Both the position numbers and the translations under genes were made by a program. From Sphingobium sp. JS3065 (lineage in GTDB: Bacteria; Pseudomonadota; Alphaproteobacteria; Sphingomonadales; Sphingomonadaceae), in contig NZ_CP102664.1 in NCBI RefSeq assembly GCF_026427355.1, forward strand, positions 1-64,000: 64,000 bases of DNA, read 5' to 3'. Below, one piece after another: positions 15,613-24,173 of this stretch. How positions within the stretch are numbered: the first letter of the stretch is position 1; each line of letters begins with the position of its first letter. The notes under the pieces are model-generated. The model ran no database searches and had not been told where the DNA came from. It was given only the letters and a program-made list of their open reading frames with translations.

Positions 15613-18357
15613 TCACGGAAAAGAAAACCCTGGTGACTCGAATCCCTGATGCCCTAGCGCCGCATCGCCGCCAAGGCCAGCGCGGGAATGGCCGCTGACG
15701 GATATGATGGCTTCGTCCAGCGTCAGGCGGCGGATCGGCGTGCCGGGCGGAAAGGCGCTCAGCAACCGGCTGGGCATGGCGGCGGAGAGGATGACGAAGC
15801 AGCCCCGGTCCTCCGCCCGCCGGATCAGCCGCCCGAACGCCTGCGCCATCCGCGCCCGGATCAGCCGGTCGTCATAGGCCGATCCGCCCCCGGCCAGCTT
15901 GCGCGCGGCATGCAGCACGGTCGGTTTCGACCATGGCACGCCCTCCATCACCACCAGCCGCAGCGAATGGCCCGGCACGTCCACCCCGTCGCGCAACGCA
16001 TCGGTGCCCAGCAGCGACGCGCGCGGATCGTCGCGGAAAATATCGATCAGCGTGCCCGTATCGATCGGGTCGACATGCTGGGCGTAAAGCGGCAGTCCCG
16101 CCCGCGCCAGCCGGTCGGCGATGCGCGCATGGACGGCGCGCAACCGCCGGATCGCGGTGAACAGGCCCAAAGTGCCGCCACCCGCCGCCTCGATCAGCCG
16201 CGCATAGGCCCCCGACAGCGCGGCAATGTCGCCGCGCTTGATGTCGGTGATGATCAGCACTTCGGATCGTTCCGGATAGTCGAAGGGGCTGCTCGCCTCG
16301 AACTGTTCCGCCCCACGCGGCAAATGGTTCGCGCCGCTGCGGCTGGCCGCATTGTCCCAATCGCCGCCCCCCTTCAGCGTGGCGGATGTGATCAGCACCC
16401 CCTGCGCCGGTTTCAGCACCGTCTGCGCCAGGGGCCGTGTCGGGTCCAGCCAGTGGCGGTGGATGCCGATGTCGAATTCCCGCCCCTCGATCCGCTCGAC
16501 CGCCAGCCAGTCGACGAAATCCGCATCCGCCGGTCCGCCGATCCGCGCCAGCAGCGCCAGCCAGGCCGTCACCAGATCGCGCCGCCAGCCGAGCGAGGCG
16601 ATCGCCCCCTCGACCCGCGCCCGCGCCGCGCCGTCCAGCCAGTCGGGCGCATCCTCGATCACGGCCTCCATCCGCTTGCCCAGATGGGTGAGGGGACGCA
16701 GCAGATTGTCCAAAGCCCGCGCCGCCTCCTGCGCCGCCTCGACCAGCGCGCCGTCCGGTTCGGCCAGTTCGGTCTCCAGCCCATAGCCTGCATCGGCCTC
16801 GCCCGTATCGGCGGCCCGCGCATAGACAGTCCCCCGCACCGCCGCGAGCAGTTCTTCCACCGGCCCGAAGGGTTCGCCCGCCACGATCCGCTTCAGCCAT
16901 TCGTCGGCGGGCAGCGCCCGCGCCGCCTCCGCCGCGGCCCTTATCGCCTCGCCACCCTGCTCGTCATAGCTGGCAAGGTCCGACAGGCGCGCCGCCAGCC
17001 CCCGCCTCCGCCCCCGCGCATTGCCCTCCGGCCCCATCACCCAGCGGCGCAGCTCTATCGCCTCCTGCCCCGACAAGGCGACGGAAAAGGTCGAATCCGC
17101 CGCATCGAACAGATGATGGCCCTCGTCGAAGACGATGCGCTGCGGCGCCTGGCCCGTCTCCCGCCCCCGCGCCGCATTGATCATCACCAGCGCATGATTG
17201 GCGATAACGATGTCGGCATCCGCCGAGGCCCGCGCCGACCGCTCGATGAAGCATTTGCGATAATGGGGACAGCCCGCATAGATGCACTCGCCGCGCCGGT
17301 CGGTCAGCGCCGTCGACCCATTGCGCCGGAACAAAGTCGGCAGCCATCCCGGCAGGTCGCCGCCGATCATGTCGCCATCCTTGGTGAAGGCCGCCCAGCG
17401 CGCCACCAGTTGCGCCAATATCGCCGCGCGCCCGGCAAAGCCGCCTTGCAACGCATCCTCCAGGTTCAGCAGGCAGAGATAATTTTCCCGCCCCTTGCGC
17501 ACCACCACCCGCTTCGCCGCCACGGCGGGATCGGGGAAAAGGCGCAAGGATTCCCGGTCCAACTGCCGCTGCAACGCCTTGGTATAGGTGGAAATCCACA
17601 CCGTCCCCTGCGCCTCCCCGGCCCAGAGCGATGCGGGCGCCAGATAGCCCAGCGTCTTGCCGATCCCCGTCCCGGCCTCCGCCAGCAGCATGTTCGGCTG
17701 GTCGCGATGCGCCCTGGGCCGGAATATCTCCGCCGCCGCAGCAGCATAGGCGCGCTGCCCCGGCCGCGCCTCGGCCCCCGCGCCGGTCAATTGTTCCAGC
17801 CGCGCCACCACGGCGTCGGATTGCAGCGAAACCGAACGCGGGGCAGGGCGGGGCGGGTTTTCCTCCCATTCCGGCAGTTTGGAAAAGAGCCAGCGCTCCG
17901 CCTCCTTCGGCTGAGCGATGCGCCCGGCCACCAGCGGCGCCCAGGGCCAGCGCAGCCGGTGCAGCGATTGCGCCGCCGTCCAGCCGCCCTCGCGCTCCGT
18001 CCATGCGGGAGTTGCGAGCGTCGCCAGCAAGGCGCCCGTCGCCGCCTGCAACAATGCGGGAATATCCGCCTCATCCGCCGGACGCGGCAGGTTCAGCGCC
18101 TCGGCCAGCCCCTTGGGCGTCGGAACCAGAAAGCGCGCCGGATGGATGAAGGCCCATAATTCCAGCAGGTCCAGGCCATTGAGATCGGGATAGCCCAGTC
18201 GCTGCCCGGTCAGCGGCGCGTTCAGCAACAGCGTCGGCGTCTCGGCCGTGCGCGCTATGGCCGTGCCCTTGGCGACGGCGGCGGTCCGATCCCCTTCCCT
18301 AAGCCATATGCCGCCATGGCTGGCGTGAAGGGCGGGCAGGACGGCGGGATCGATCAC
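15613..18357 (-). CDS. ATP-dependent DNA helicase of the DinG/XPD family
   Basis: Superfamily 2 helicase of 914 residues starting at a GTG (18357). It has an N-terminal region of about 200 residues, Walker A AEAGTGIGKT (about 226-235), the DEAH-type box DEGH (411-414) and C-terminal motifs including DALRDGVDVPG and QAFGRLIRRAEDRG. Four cysteines at about 295, 358, 363 and 369 (RRGECIYAGCPHYRKC) lie where DinG and XPD bind a 4Fe-4S cluster. DinG-type helicases resolve R-loops and G-quadruplexes during replication and repair. An imperfect SOS-like box lies 22 bases upstream of the start. Confidence 0.93.
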   Translation of the reverse strand: MIDPAVLPALHASHGGIWLREGDRTAAVAKGTAIARTAETPTLLLNAPLTGQRLGYPDLNGLDLLELWAFIHPARFLVPTPKGLAEALNLPRPADEADIPALLQAATGALLATLATPAWTEREGGWTAAQSLHRLRWPWAPLVAGRIAQPKEAERWLFSKLPEWEENPPRPAPRSVSLQSDAVVARLEQLTGAGAEARPGQRAYAAAAAEIFRPRAHRDQPNMLLAEAGTGIGKTLGYLAPASLWAGEAQGTVWISTYTKALQRQLDRESLRLFPDPAVAAKRVVVRKGRENYLCLLNLEDALQGGFAGRAAILAQLVARWAAFTKDGDMIGGDLPGWLPTLFRRNGSTALTDRRGECIYAGCPHYRKCFIERSARASADADIVIANHALVMINAARGRETGQAPQRIVFDEGHHLFDAADSTFSVALSGQEAIELRRWVMGPEGNARGRRRGLAARLSDLASYDEQGGEAIRAAAEAARALPADEWLKRIVAGEPFGPVEELLAAVRGTVYARAADTGEADAGYGLETELAEPDGALVEAAQEAARALDNLLRPLTHLGKRMEAVIEDAPDWLDGAARARVEGAIASLGWRRDLVTAWLALLARIGGPADADFVDWLAVERIEGREFDIGIHRHWLDPTRPLAQTVLKPAQGVLITSATLKGGGDWDNAASRSGANHLPRGAEQFEASSPFDYPERSEVLIITDIKRGDIAALSGAYARLIEAAGGGTLGLFTAIRRLRAVHARIADRLARAGLPLYAQHVDPIDTGTLIDIFRDDPRASLLGTDALRDGVDVPGHSLRLVVMEGVPWSKPTVLHAARKLAGGGSAYDDRLIRARMAQAFGRLIRRAEDRGCFVILSAAMPSRLLSAFPPGTPIRRLTLDEAIISVSGHSRAGLGGDAALGHQGFESPGFSFP

Positions 18358-18378
18358 CCGACCCGCTTAGGCGAAAGG

Positions 18379-18393
18379 GAACAAAAGGGAAAC
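18379..18393 (-). promoter_or_regulatory. Degenerate SOS-like box upstream of the DinG-like helicase
   Basis: On the minus strand this reads GTTTCCCTTTTGTTC, one mismatch from the alphaproteobacterial LexA consensus GTTC-N7-GTTC. It lies 22 bases before the helicase GTG. One mismatch in a half-site usually weakens LexA binding, so regulation is only possible. Confidence 0.3.
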
Positions 18394-18409
18394 CTGAAAT
18401 CGGCCCGTT

Positions 18410-18757
18410 TCAGCCGAAGCGACGCCCGAATCCGCCCGCTGGTCGCGCGCCCGGTTGATAGGCCGTCGCCGCCAGCCGTGCCGCGCGCGACATCTCCAGC
18501 CGGTCGAACAGCGGCCCTTCCGTCAGTTCATAGGGGAAGCGGATGCCCATCCGGTCCTCCTCCGACCATTGCACCGTGCCGAACACGACATGGCCTTCAT
18601 AATCGATCTGGCACTGGCTGCGCACCGGCAGGCCGCAACCCATTATCTGGGCGCCGCCTTCGCTCAAATCGACGATCATTCCTTCCACGCTGTCGAGCAC
18701 CGTCGTCACGACGACTGGTATATCGACCGTTATTCTATGACGGCTGCGCGGCTGCAT
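18410..18757 (-). CDS. PilZ-domain protein
   Basis: Single-domain PilZ protein of 115 residues, a probable cyclic-di-GMP receptor. The two ligand-binding motifs are present: RxxxR as RSRHR at residues 4-8, and DxSxxG as DLSEGG with Asp30, Ser32 and Gly35. The rest follows the PilZ barrel, with GTVQWSEEDRMGIRF as the terminal strand. About 25 Gly/Arg/Ala-rich residues end the protein. It sits 52 bases upstream of the DinG-like helicase on the same strand; whether they share a transcript is unclear. Its output partner is not visible. Confidence 0.88.
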   Translation of the reverse strand: MQPRSRHRITVDIPVVVTTVLDSVEGMIVDLSEGGAQIMGCGLPVRSQCQIDYEGHVVFGTVQWSEEDRMGIRFPYELTEGPLFDRLEMSRAARLAATAYQPGARPAGGFGRRFG

Positions 18758-18999
18758 AGTCCCTCCTGAGCCCCCTAAGCTCCCGATAAATATGCATCAT
18801 CAGGGTTAATCAAAGTTAAATGGGTTGCACGAAAAGACGGGATTCGTCTCCATTTTGGCACCTGAAGACGCACCTTCGGGTCCAATATGGGGTTTGATCT
18901 ATATTAATGAAGTTTTTGCCTTTCCATCCGACGCCATGAAATTTTCCGAGTCGTCCGATGTTTTCAACGGCCATGAAAATGCTTAGGGGGGAGCGCATC

Positions 19000-20580
19000 A
19001 TGACCGTGTCCGAACTCATCCGCACCGCCGCTCAGGCGTCCAAGGCCTGGCCCTATGAGGAAGCCCGCAAGCTCCTGAAACGCTATCAGAACGGTGCGCC
19101 CGAAAAGGGCCATATCCTGTTCGAAACCGGCTATGGTCCGTCTGGCCTGCCGCATATCGGCACGTTCAACGAAGTGCTGCGCACCACCATGGTCCGCAAC
19201 GCCTATCATGCGCTGTCGGACATTCCGACGCGCCTGATCGCGTTCAGCGACGATATGGACGGCCTGCGCAAGGTGCCGGACAATGTCCCCAACCAGGCGA
19301 TGCTGACGCAGCATCTGGGCAAGCCGTTGACCCAGGTGCCCGATCCGTTCGAAAAATTCGAAAGCTTCGCGCATCACAACAACACCATGTTGCGGGAATT
19401 TCTCGACCGCTTCGGCTTCGACTATGAATTCGTCTCCGCCACCGACCGTTACAGGGCGGGCGGTTTCGATGAGGCGCTGAAGAATGTCCTGCGCCATTAT
19501 CAGGACATCATGGACATCATGCTGCCGACCTTGCGAAAGGAACGGCAGGCGACCTATTCCCCGGTCCTGCCGATCAGTCCGAAAAGCGGCATCGTGCTGC
19601 AAGTGCCGGTAGAGGTGATCGACGCCGACAAGGGCCTGGTCCGCTTCGAGGATGAGGGCGAGATCATCGAGCAATCGATCCTGTCGGGCGGCGCGAAGCT
19701 GCAATGGAAGGTCGACTGGGCGATGCGCTGGGTCGCGCTGGGCGTGGATTATGAGATGGCGGGCAAGGATCTGATCGATTCCGTCACCCAATCCTCCAAA
19801 ATCTGCCGCGCCCTGGGCGCTCGGCCCCCCGAAGGTTTCAATTACGAGATGTTCCTCGACGAAAAGGGCGAGAAAATCTCCAAGTCCAAGGGCAACGGCC
19901 TCAGCCTGGAGCAATGGCTGACCTATGGCCCGCAGGAGAGCCTGGCCTTCTACGCCTATCGCGAACCGAAAAAGGCGAAGCAGCTTCACATGGGCGTCAT
20001 CCCCCGCGCCGTGGACGAATATTGGCAGTTCCGCGGCAATTATCCGAACCAGGCGGTCGAGCAGCAACTCGGCAATCCGGTCCACCATATCCATGACGGC
20101 AGGCTGCCGGAGGGCAGGTTGCCGGTGACGTTCGGCCTGCTGCTGAACCTGGTCGGCGTGATGGGCGACGCCAGCCGCGAACAGGTCTGGGGCTATCTGC
20201 AAAATTATGTCGCGGACGCCAATGCGGAGACTTATCCGGAACTGGACGCGCTGATCGGTCATGCGCTGGCCTATCACCGCGATTTCGTCGCCCCCACGCT
20301 CAAGCGCCGCGCTCCTACCGAAAGCGAAGCCGCCGCGTTGCGCAAGCTGGACGATGAACTGGCGGCGCTGCCGGACAATGCCTCGGCAGAGGATATCCAG
20401 AACATCGTCTACGCCATCGGCAAGGATGAGGCCTATGGTTTTGCCGAACTGCGCGACTGGTTCAAATCGCTCTACCAGACGCTGCTGGGCGCCGATCAGG
20501 GGCCGCGCATGGGCAGCTTCATCGCGCTCTACGGCATCGGTAACAGCCGCCGCCTGATCGCGGAGGCGCTGGCTGCGTGA
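19000..20580 (+). CDS. lysK: Lysyl-tRNA synthetase, class I
   Basis: Charges tRNA-Lys. This is the class I enzyme, built on a Rossmann fold and unrelated to the class II LysRS of E. coli; it is found in archaea, spirochaetes and many alphaproteobacteria. The 526-residue protein has the HIGH-type site GPSGLPHIGT with HIGT at 52-55, and KISKS at 292-296. The C-terminal half is the alpha-helical anticodon-binding part. I start at the ATG at 19000, preceded by an AGGGGGGAG binding site; an ATG 14 codons upstream is less likely. It is convergent with dnaE2, with a hairpin in the gap. Confidence 0.97.
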   Translation: MTVSELIRTAAQASKAWPYEEARKLLKRYQNGAPEKGHILFETGYGPSGLPHIGTFNEVLRTTMVRNAYHALSDIPTRLIAFSDDMDGLRKVPDNVPNQAMLTQHLGKPLTQVPDPFEKFESFAHHNNTMLREFLDRFGFDYEFVSATDRYRAGGFDEALKNVLRHYQDIMDIMLPTLRKERQATYSPVLPISPKSGIVLQVPVEVIDADKGLVRFEDEGEIIEQSILSGGAKLQWKVDWAMRWVALGVDYEMAGKDLIDSVTQSSKICRALGARPPEGFNYEMFLDEKGEKISKSKGNGLSLEQWLTYGPQESLAFYAYREPKKAKQLHMGVIPRAVDEYWQFRGNYPNQAVEQQLGNPVHHIHDGRLPEGRLPVTFGLLLNLVGVMGDASREQVWGYLQNYVADANAETYPELDALIGHALAYHRDFVAPTLKRRAPTESEAAALRKLDDELAALPDNASAEDIQNIVYAIGKDEAYGFAELRDWFKSLYQTLLGADQGPRMGSFIALYGIGNSRRLIAEALAA

Positions 20581-20669
20581 GGGGCATTCGCCGGAACATT
20601 CCGGTGCGTCGGGCGTTTCGGTATATGGTCCACCCCCTTTCGGACTGATGGTGGGTTTCACGCGCCATC

Positions 20670-20702
20670 GGCCGCGCCCGCCCGGAAACGAGCGGCGCGG
20701 CC
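20670..20702. terminator. Possible terminator hairpin between convergent lysK and dnaE2
   Basis: Perfect 9-bp GC-only stem GGCCGCGCC / GGCGCGGCC (20670-20678 and 20694-20702) with a 15-base loop, located between two converging genes. No T-run follows on either strand, so intrinsic termination is uncertain. A second small palindrome, CCGGAACATTCCGG, lies at 20591-20604. Confidence 0.35.
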
Positions 20703-20720
20703 AAGGGGCTTAGATCCGTC

Positions 20721-23700
20721 CTAATGAAAATCCCGCGATTGCGGCAATATCCGGACATTGCGCGGATGGCCCGAAGGCTGCGCATGATGCAGGCGGGCAG
20801 GCTCCGATCCTTGGGACAGCCGCGCCAATTCCGCCGTCCGGTCATGAATCCGGCTCGCCATCAGATGCACGACCCCCTCCTTGCTGCGCTGCACTTCACC
20901 CTCCACCAGCATCAGCCGCGACGCCATGACCGGCCGCCGCTGCATTTCGAACAGCCGCGCCCAGAGCAGGATGTTGGCGATGCCCGTCTCATCCTCGATA
21001 GTGATGAAGACGGCATTGCCCTTGCCCGGCCGCTGCCGCACCAGCACGACGCCCGCCGTCTTCACCCGCGCGCCGTTTTTCGCGGCGGCGGTTTCGGCGC
21101 AACTCAGCACCCCCTCGGCGGCGAAGACCGGCCGCAGGAACTGCATCGGATGCCCCTTCAGCGACAGGCGCGTCACCAGATAATCGGCCTCGACATGCTC
21201 CGACAGCGGCATGACGGGCAGCATCGCATCGGGTTCCTCCCCCAATTCCCGCGCCTTGGCGGCGGCGAACAGGGGCAGTTCGTCCGAAGGCGTCCGCCGC
21301 GCTTCCCATAGGGCCGCCCGCCGGTCCTGCCCCAGCGACCGGCAGGCGTCGGCGTCCGCCAGCAAGCGCAAGGCCCGCGACGGCAACCCCGCCCGCCGCG
21401 CCATATCCTCCATGGTGGCGAACATGCCGTCCATGCGCGCCGCGACCAGCCGCTTCGCCCAATCCTCGCGAAAACCGTCGATCTGCCGCAGCCCCAGCCG
21501 CAGCGCCAATGCCCGTCCCTGCCCCTCGCCCTGCTTGCCGTTGCGGGAGCGCAGCAGCGGTTCCAGCCCATTGTCCCACCCGCTCATGTTCACATCGGCA
21601 TCATGCACGGTCACGCCATGCTCCCGCGCATCCCGCACGATCTGCGCCGGGGCGTAGAAGCCCATGGGCTGGGAATTGAGCAGCGCGCAGGCGAACAGCG
21701 CGGGCTGATGGCATTTGATCCACGCCGACACATAGACCAGCCGCGCAAAGGACAGCGCGTGGCTTTCCGGAAAACCGTAGCTGCCGAAACCCTCGATCTG
21801 CTTGAAGCAGCGCTGGGCGAATTCCGCCTCATAACCGCGCTCCACCATGCCCCTGATCAGTTTTTCGCGGAAATGATGGATGGTGCCGACGTTGCGAAAA
21901 GTCGCCATGGCGCGACGGAGTTGATTGGCCTCCGCGTCGCTGAAATTAGCCGCCACGATCGCCAGCCGCATCGCCTGTTCCTGGAACAGCGGCACGCCAA
22001 AGGTCTTGCCCAGCAGGGATTTCAGTTCATCCGCCGGGCCATGTTCCGGGGAGGGCGAAGGATAGTCCACCTTCTCCACCCCGCTTCGCCGCCGCAGATA
22101 GGGATGCACCATGTCGCCTTCGATCGGCCCCGGCCGCACGATCGCCACCTGCACCGTCAGATCGTACAGGGTGCGCGGTTTCAGGCGCGGCAACATGTTG
22201 ATCTGCGCCCGGCTTTCCACCTGGAACACGCCGATGCTGTCGCCCCTGCACAACATGTCGTAGACGGCTGCGTCATCCGCCTCCAGATCGACCGTCAACT
22301 GATGGTCGCCCAGCCCCTGTTCGCGCATCAGGTCGAACGCCTTGCGGATGCAGCTCAGCATCCCCAGCGCCAGTACGTCGACCTTCATCAGGCCCAGGGC
22401 GTCGATGTCATCCTTGTCCCATTCGATGAAGCTGCGATCCTCCATCGCGGCGTGATGCAGCGGCACCGTCTCATCCAGCCGGTTCTGCGTGAGCACGAAG
22501 CCGCCGACATGCTGGGACAGATGGCGCGGAAAGGGTTGGACCAAAAGCTGACCGATGATCGCCTTCAATTGCGCGATCTGCGGATTGTCGAGCGCGAAGC
22601 CCGCCTCCACGATCCGCGCATCGCCCATGTCGCCGGCATAGCTGCCCCAGATCGTGCCGGAGAGGCGCGTCACCACATCTTCGCTGAGACCCAGCACCTT
22701 CGCCACTTCCCGCACGGCGCTGCGCGAGCGGTAATGGATGACGGTGGCGGCGATCCCGGCGCGATGGCGGCCGTAGCGCTCATAGATATATTGCATGACC
22801 TCCTCGCGGCGCTCATGCTCGAAATCCACGTCGATGTCTGGCGGTTCGTCGCGCTCTTCGGACACGAAACGGGAAAAGAGCAGGTCGTGCTTGCACGGAT
22901 CGACCGAGGTCACGCCCAGCAGGAAACAGATCATGCTGTTGGCCGCCGAACCGCGTCCCTGGCACAATATGCCCTTCGTCCGGGCAAAGGCGACGATGTC
23001 GTGCACGGTCAGGAAATAATAGGCATAGTTGCGTTTGCCGACCAGTTGGAATTCCTGGTCCAGCATTTCCCGCACGCGCCGGGGTATGCGCGGGCCATGA
23101 CGGGCATGGGCGGCGGACCAGGTCAGTTCCTCCAGCCATTGCTGGGCGGTCCAGCCCTCCGGCACCGGCTCATGCGGATATTCATAGGCCAGTTGGTCCA
23201 GCGTGAAATGCACCCGGCGGAGGAAATGCAGGCTTTCCGCCACTGCCTGCGGACAGTCGCGGAACAGCCGGGCCATCTCGGCGGCTCCATGAACATGCCG
23301 CTCCGCATTGGCTTCCAGCGCCCGGCCCGCCCGGGCGATGGTCGTGCCTTCCCGGATGCAGCCCAGCACATCCTGCAAGGGCCGCTGATCCGGCGTCGCA
23401 TAAAGCGAATCCATGGTCGCGAGCATGGGAACACCCGTCCTTGCGGAAAGCGCCTGGAACGCCGCCAGCCGCCGCGCATCCCGCCCATCCCGGTTCAAGG
23501 CGGCGCCCAGCCAGATCCGCCCCAGCGCAAGGCGTGACAGACGAAGCAGCACCCCTTCCAGATCGCCCGGAGGCGGCGCAGGAACGAGACTGAGATGCCC
23601 CTGCCGGATCGCCTCCTGCGATGGCCGGTCGTCATAGTCATAATCCACCGGCTTGCGATGCGCGGTCTGCTCGGTCGCGGTGGAACAAGGCATCACGATC

Positions 23701-24173
23701 AGCAGCAAATCGTCCAGATAGGCGGTCAGATCCTCATAATGCAGGATACAGTCGCCCTTCACCGACCGGAGATTGCCGAGGGTCAGCAATTTGGTCAGCT
23801 CCCCCCATCCCCGCCGCGTCGCCGGATAGGCCACGATGTCCGGCGTGCCGTCGGCGAAGACCAGACGCGCCCCCACGATCAGGCGCAGGTCGGTGCGGCA
23901 GGCGCGTTCCTCCTCCTCGCTGAGTTCCAGCGGCTGGCCCGCTTCCTTGCGCGCTTCCAGCAGGGCGGCGCGCATCTTCTCTGGCCAGCGCTTGCACGCC
24001 ACATGGGCGCGGACCACCCCGGCGACCGTGTTGCGGTCCGCAATGCCCAGCCCCTCCAGACCCAGCATGATGGCCCGCGCCACCATGTCCTGCGCATGGG
24101 ATGCGCCGCGCAGGAAGGAGAAATTGGTCGCCGCCACCAGTTCGGCGAAGGGGGGCGCATCGGGCCGTTTCAT
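20721..24173 (-). CDS. dnaE2: Error-prone DNA polymerase DnaE2 (ImuC)
   Basis: Second DnaE-type C-family polymerase, the catalytic part of the inducible mutasome with ImuA and ImuB; it copies damaged templates and causes most DNA-damage mutagenesis. From the ATG at 24173 it has 1150 residues, normal for the family. The N-terminal PHP domain begins FAELVAATNFSFLRGASHAQDM (given as a short signature). The polymerase core contains PPDIDVDFEHERR with the catalytic aspartates, and the C terminus has an OB-fold stretch, NAVFITIEDETGIANILLW. Its ATG overlaps the imuB stop (ATGA), so translation is coupled. The whole cassette reads from a LexA box upstream of imuA. Confidence 0.97.
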   Translation of the reverse strand: MKRPDAPPFAELVAATNFSFLRGASHAQDMVARAIMLGLEGLGIADRNTVAGVVRAHVACKRWPEKMRAALLEARKEAGQPLELSEEEERACRTDLRLIVGARLVFADGTPDIVAYPATRRGWGELTKLLTLGNLRSVKGDCILHYEDLTAYLDDLLLIVMPCSTATEQTAHRKPVDYDYDDRPSQEAIRQGHLSLVPAPPPGDLEGVLLRLSRLALGRIWLGAALNRDGRDARRLAAFQALSARTGVPMLATMDSLYATPDQRPLQDVLGCIREGTTIARAGRALEANAERHVHGAAEMARLFRDCPQAVAESLHFLRRVHFTLDQLAYEYPHEPVPEGWTAQQWLEELTWSAAHARHGPRIPRRVREMLDQEFQLVGKRNYAYYFLTVHDIVAFARTKGILCQGRGSAANSMICFLLGVTSVDPCKHDLLFSRFVSEERDEPPDIDVDFEHERREEVMQYIYERYGRHRAGIAATVIHYRSRSAVREVAKVLGLSEDVVTRLSGTIWGSYAGDMGDARIVEAGFALDNPQIAQLKAIIGQLLVQPFPRHLSQHVGGFVLTQNRLDETVPLHHAAMEDRSFIEWDKDDIDALGLMKVDVLALGMLSCIRKAFDLMREQGLGDHQLTVDLEADDAAVYDMLCRGDSIGVFQVESRAQINMLPRLKPRTLYDLTVQVAIVRPGPIEGDMVHPYLRRRSGVEKVDYPSPSPEHGPADELKSLLGKTFGVPLFQEQAMRLAIVAANFSDAEANQLRRAMATFRNVGTIHHFREKLIRGMVERGYEAEFAQRCFKQIEGFGSYGFPESHALSFARLVYVSAWIKCHQPALFACALLNSQPMGFYAPAQIVRDAREHGVTVHDADVNMSGWDNGLEPLLRSRNGKQGEGQGRALALRLGLRQIDGFREDWAKRLVAARMDGMFATMEDMARRAGLPSRALRLLADADACRSLGQDRRAALWEARRTPSDELPLFAAAKARELGEEPDAMLPVMPLSEHVEADYLVTRLSLKGHPMQFLRPVFAAEGVLSCAETAAAKNGARVKTAGVVLVRQRPGKGNAVFITIEDETGIANILLWARLFEMQRRPVMASRLMLVEGEVQRSKEGVVHLMASRIHDRTAELARLSQGSEPARLHHAQPSGHPRNVRILPQSRDFH

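Noticed and set aside
15688..18159. Very long open frame (over 800 codons) on the plus strand
   Set aside because: It is antisense to the DinG-like helicase gene. Its translation is rich in Arg, Gln, Pro and His without any domain, as expected from GC-rich codon bias.
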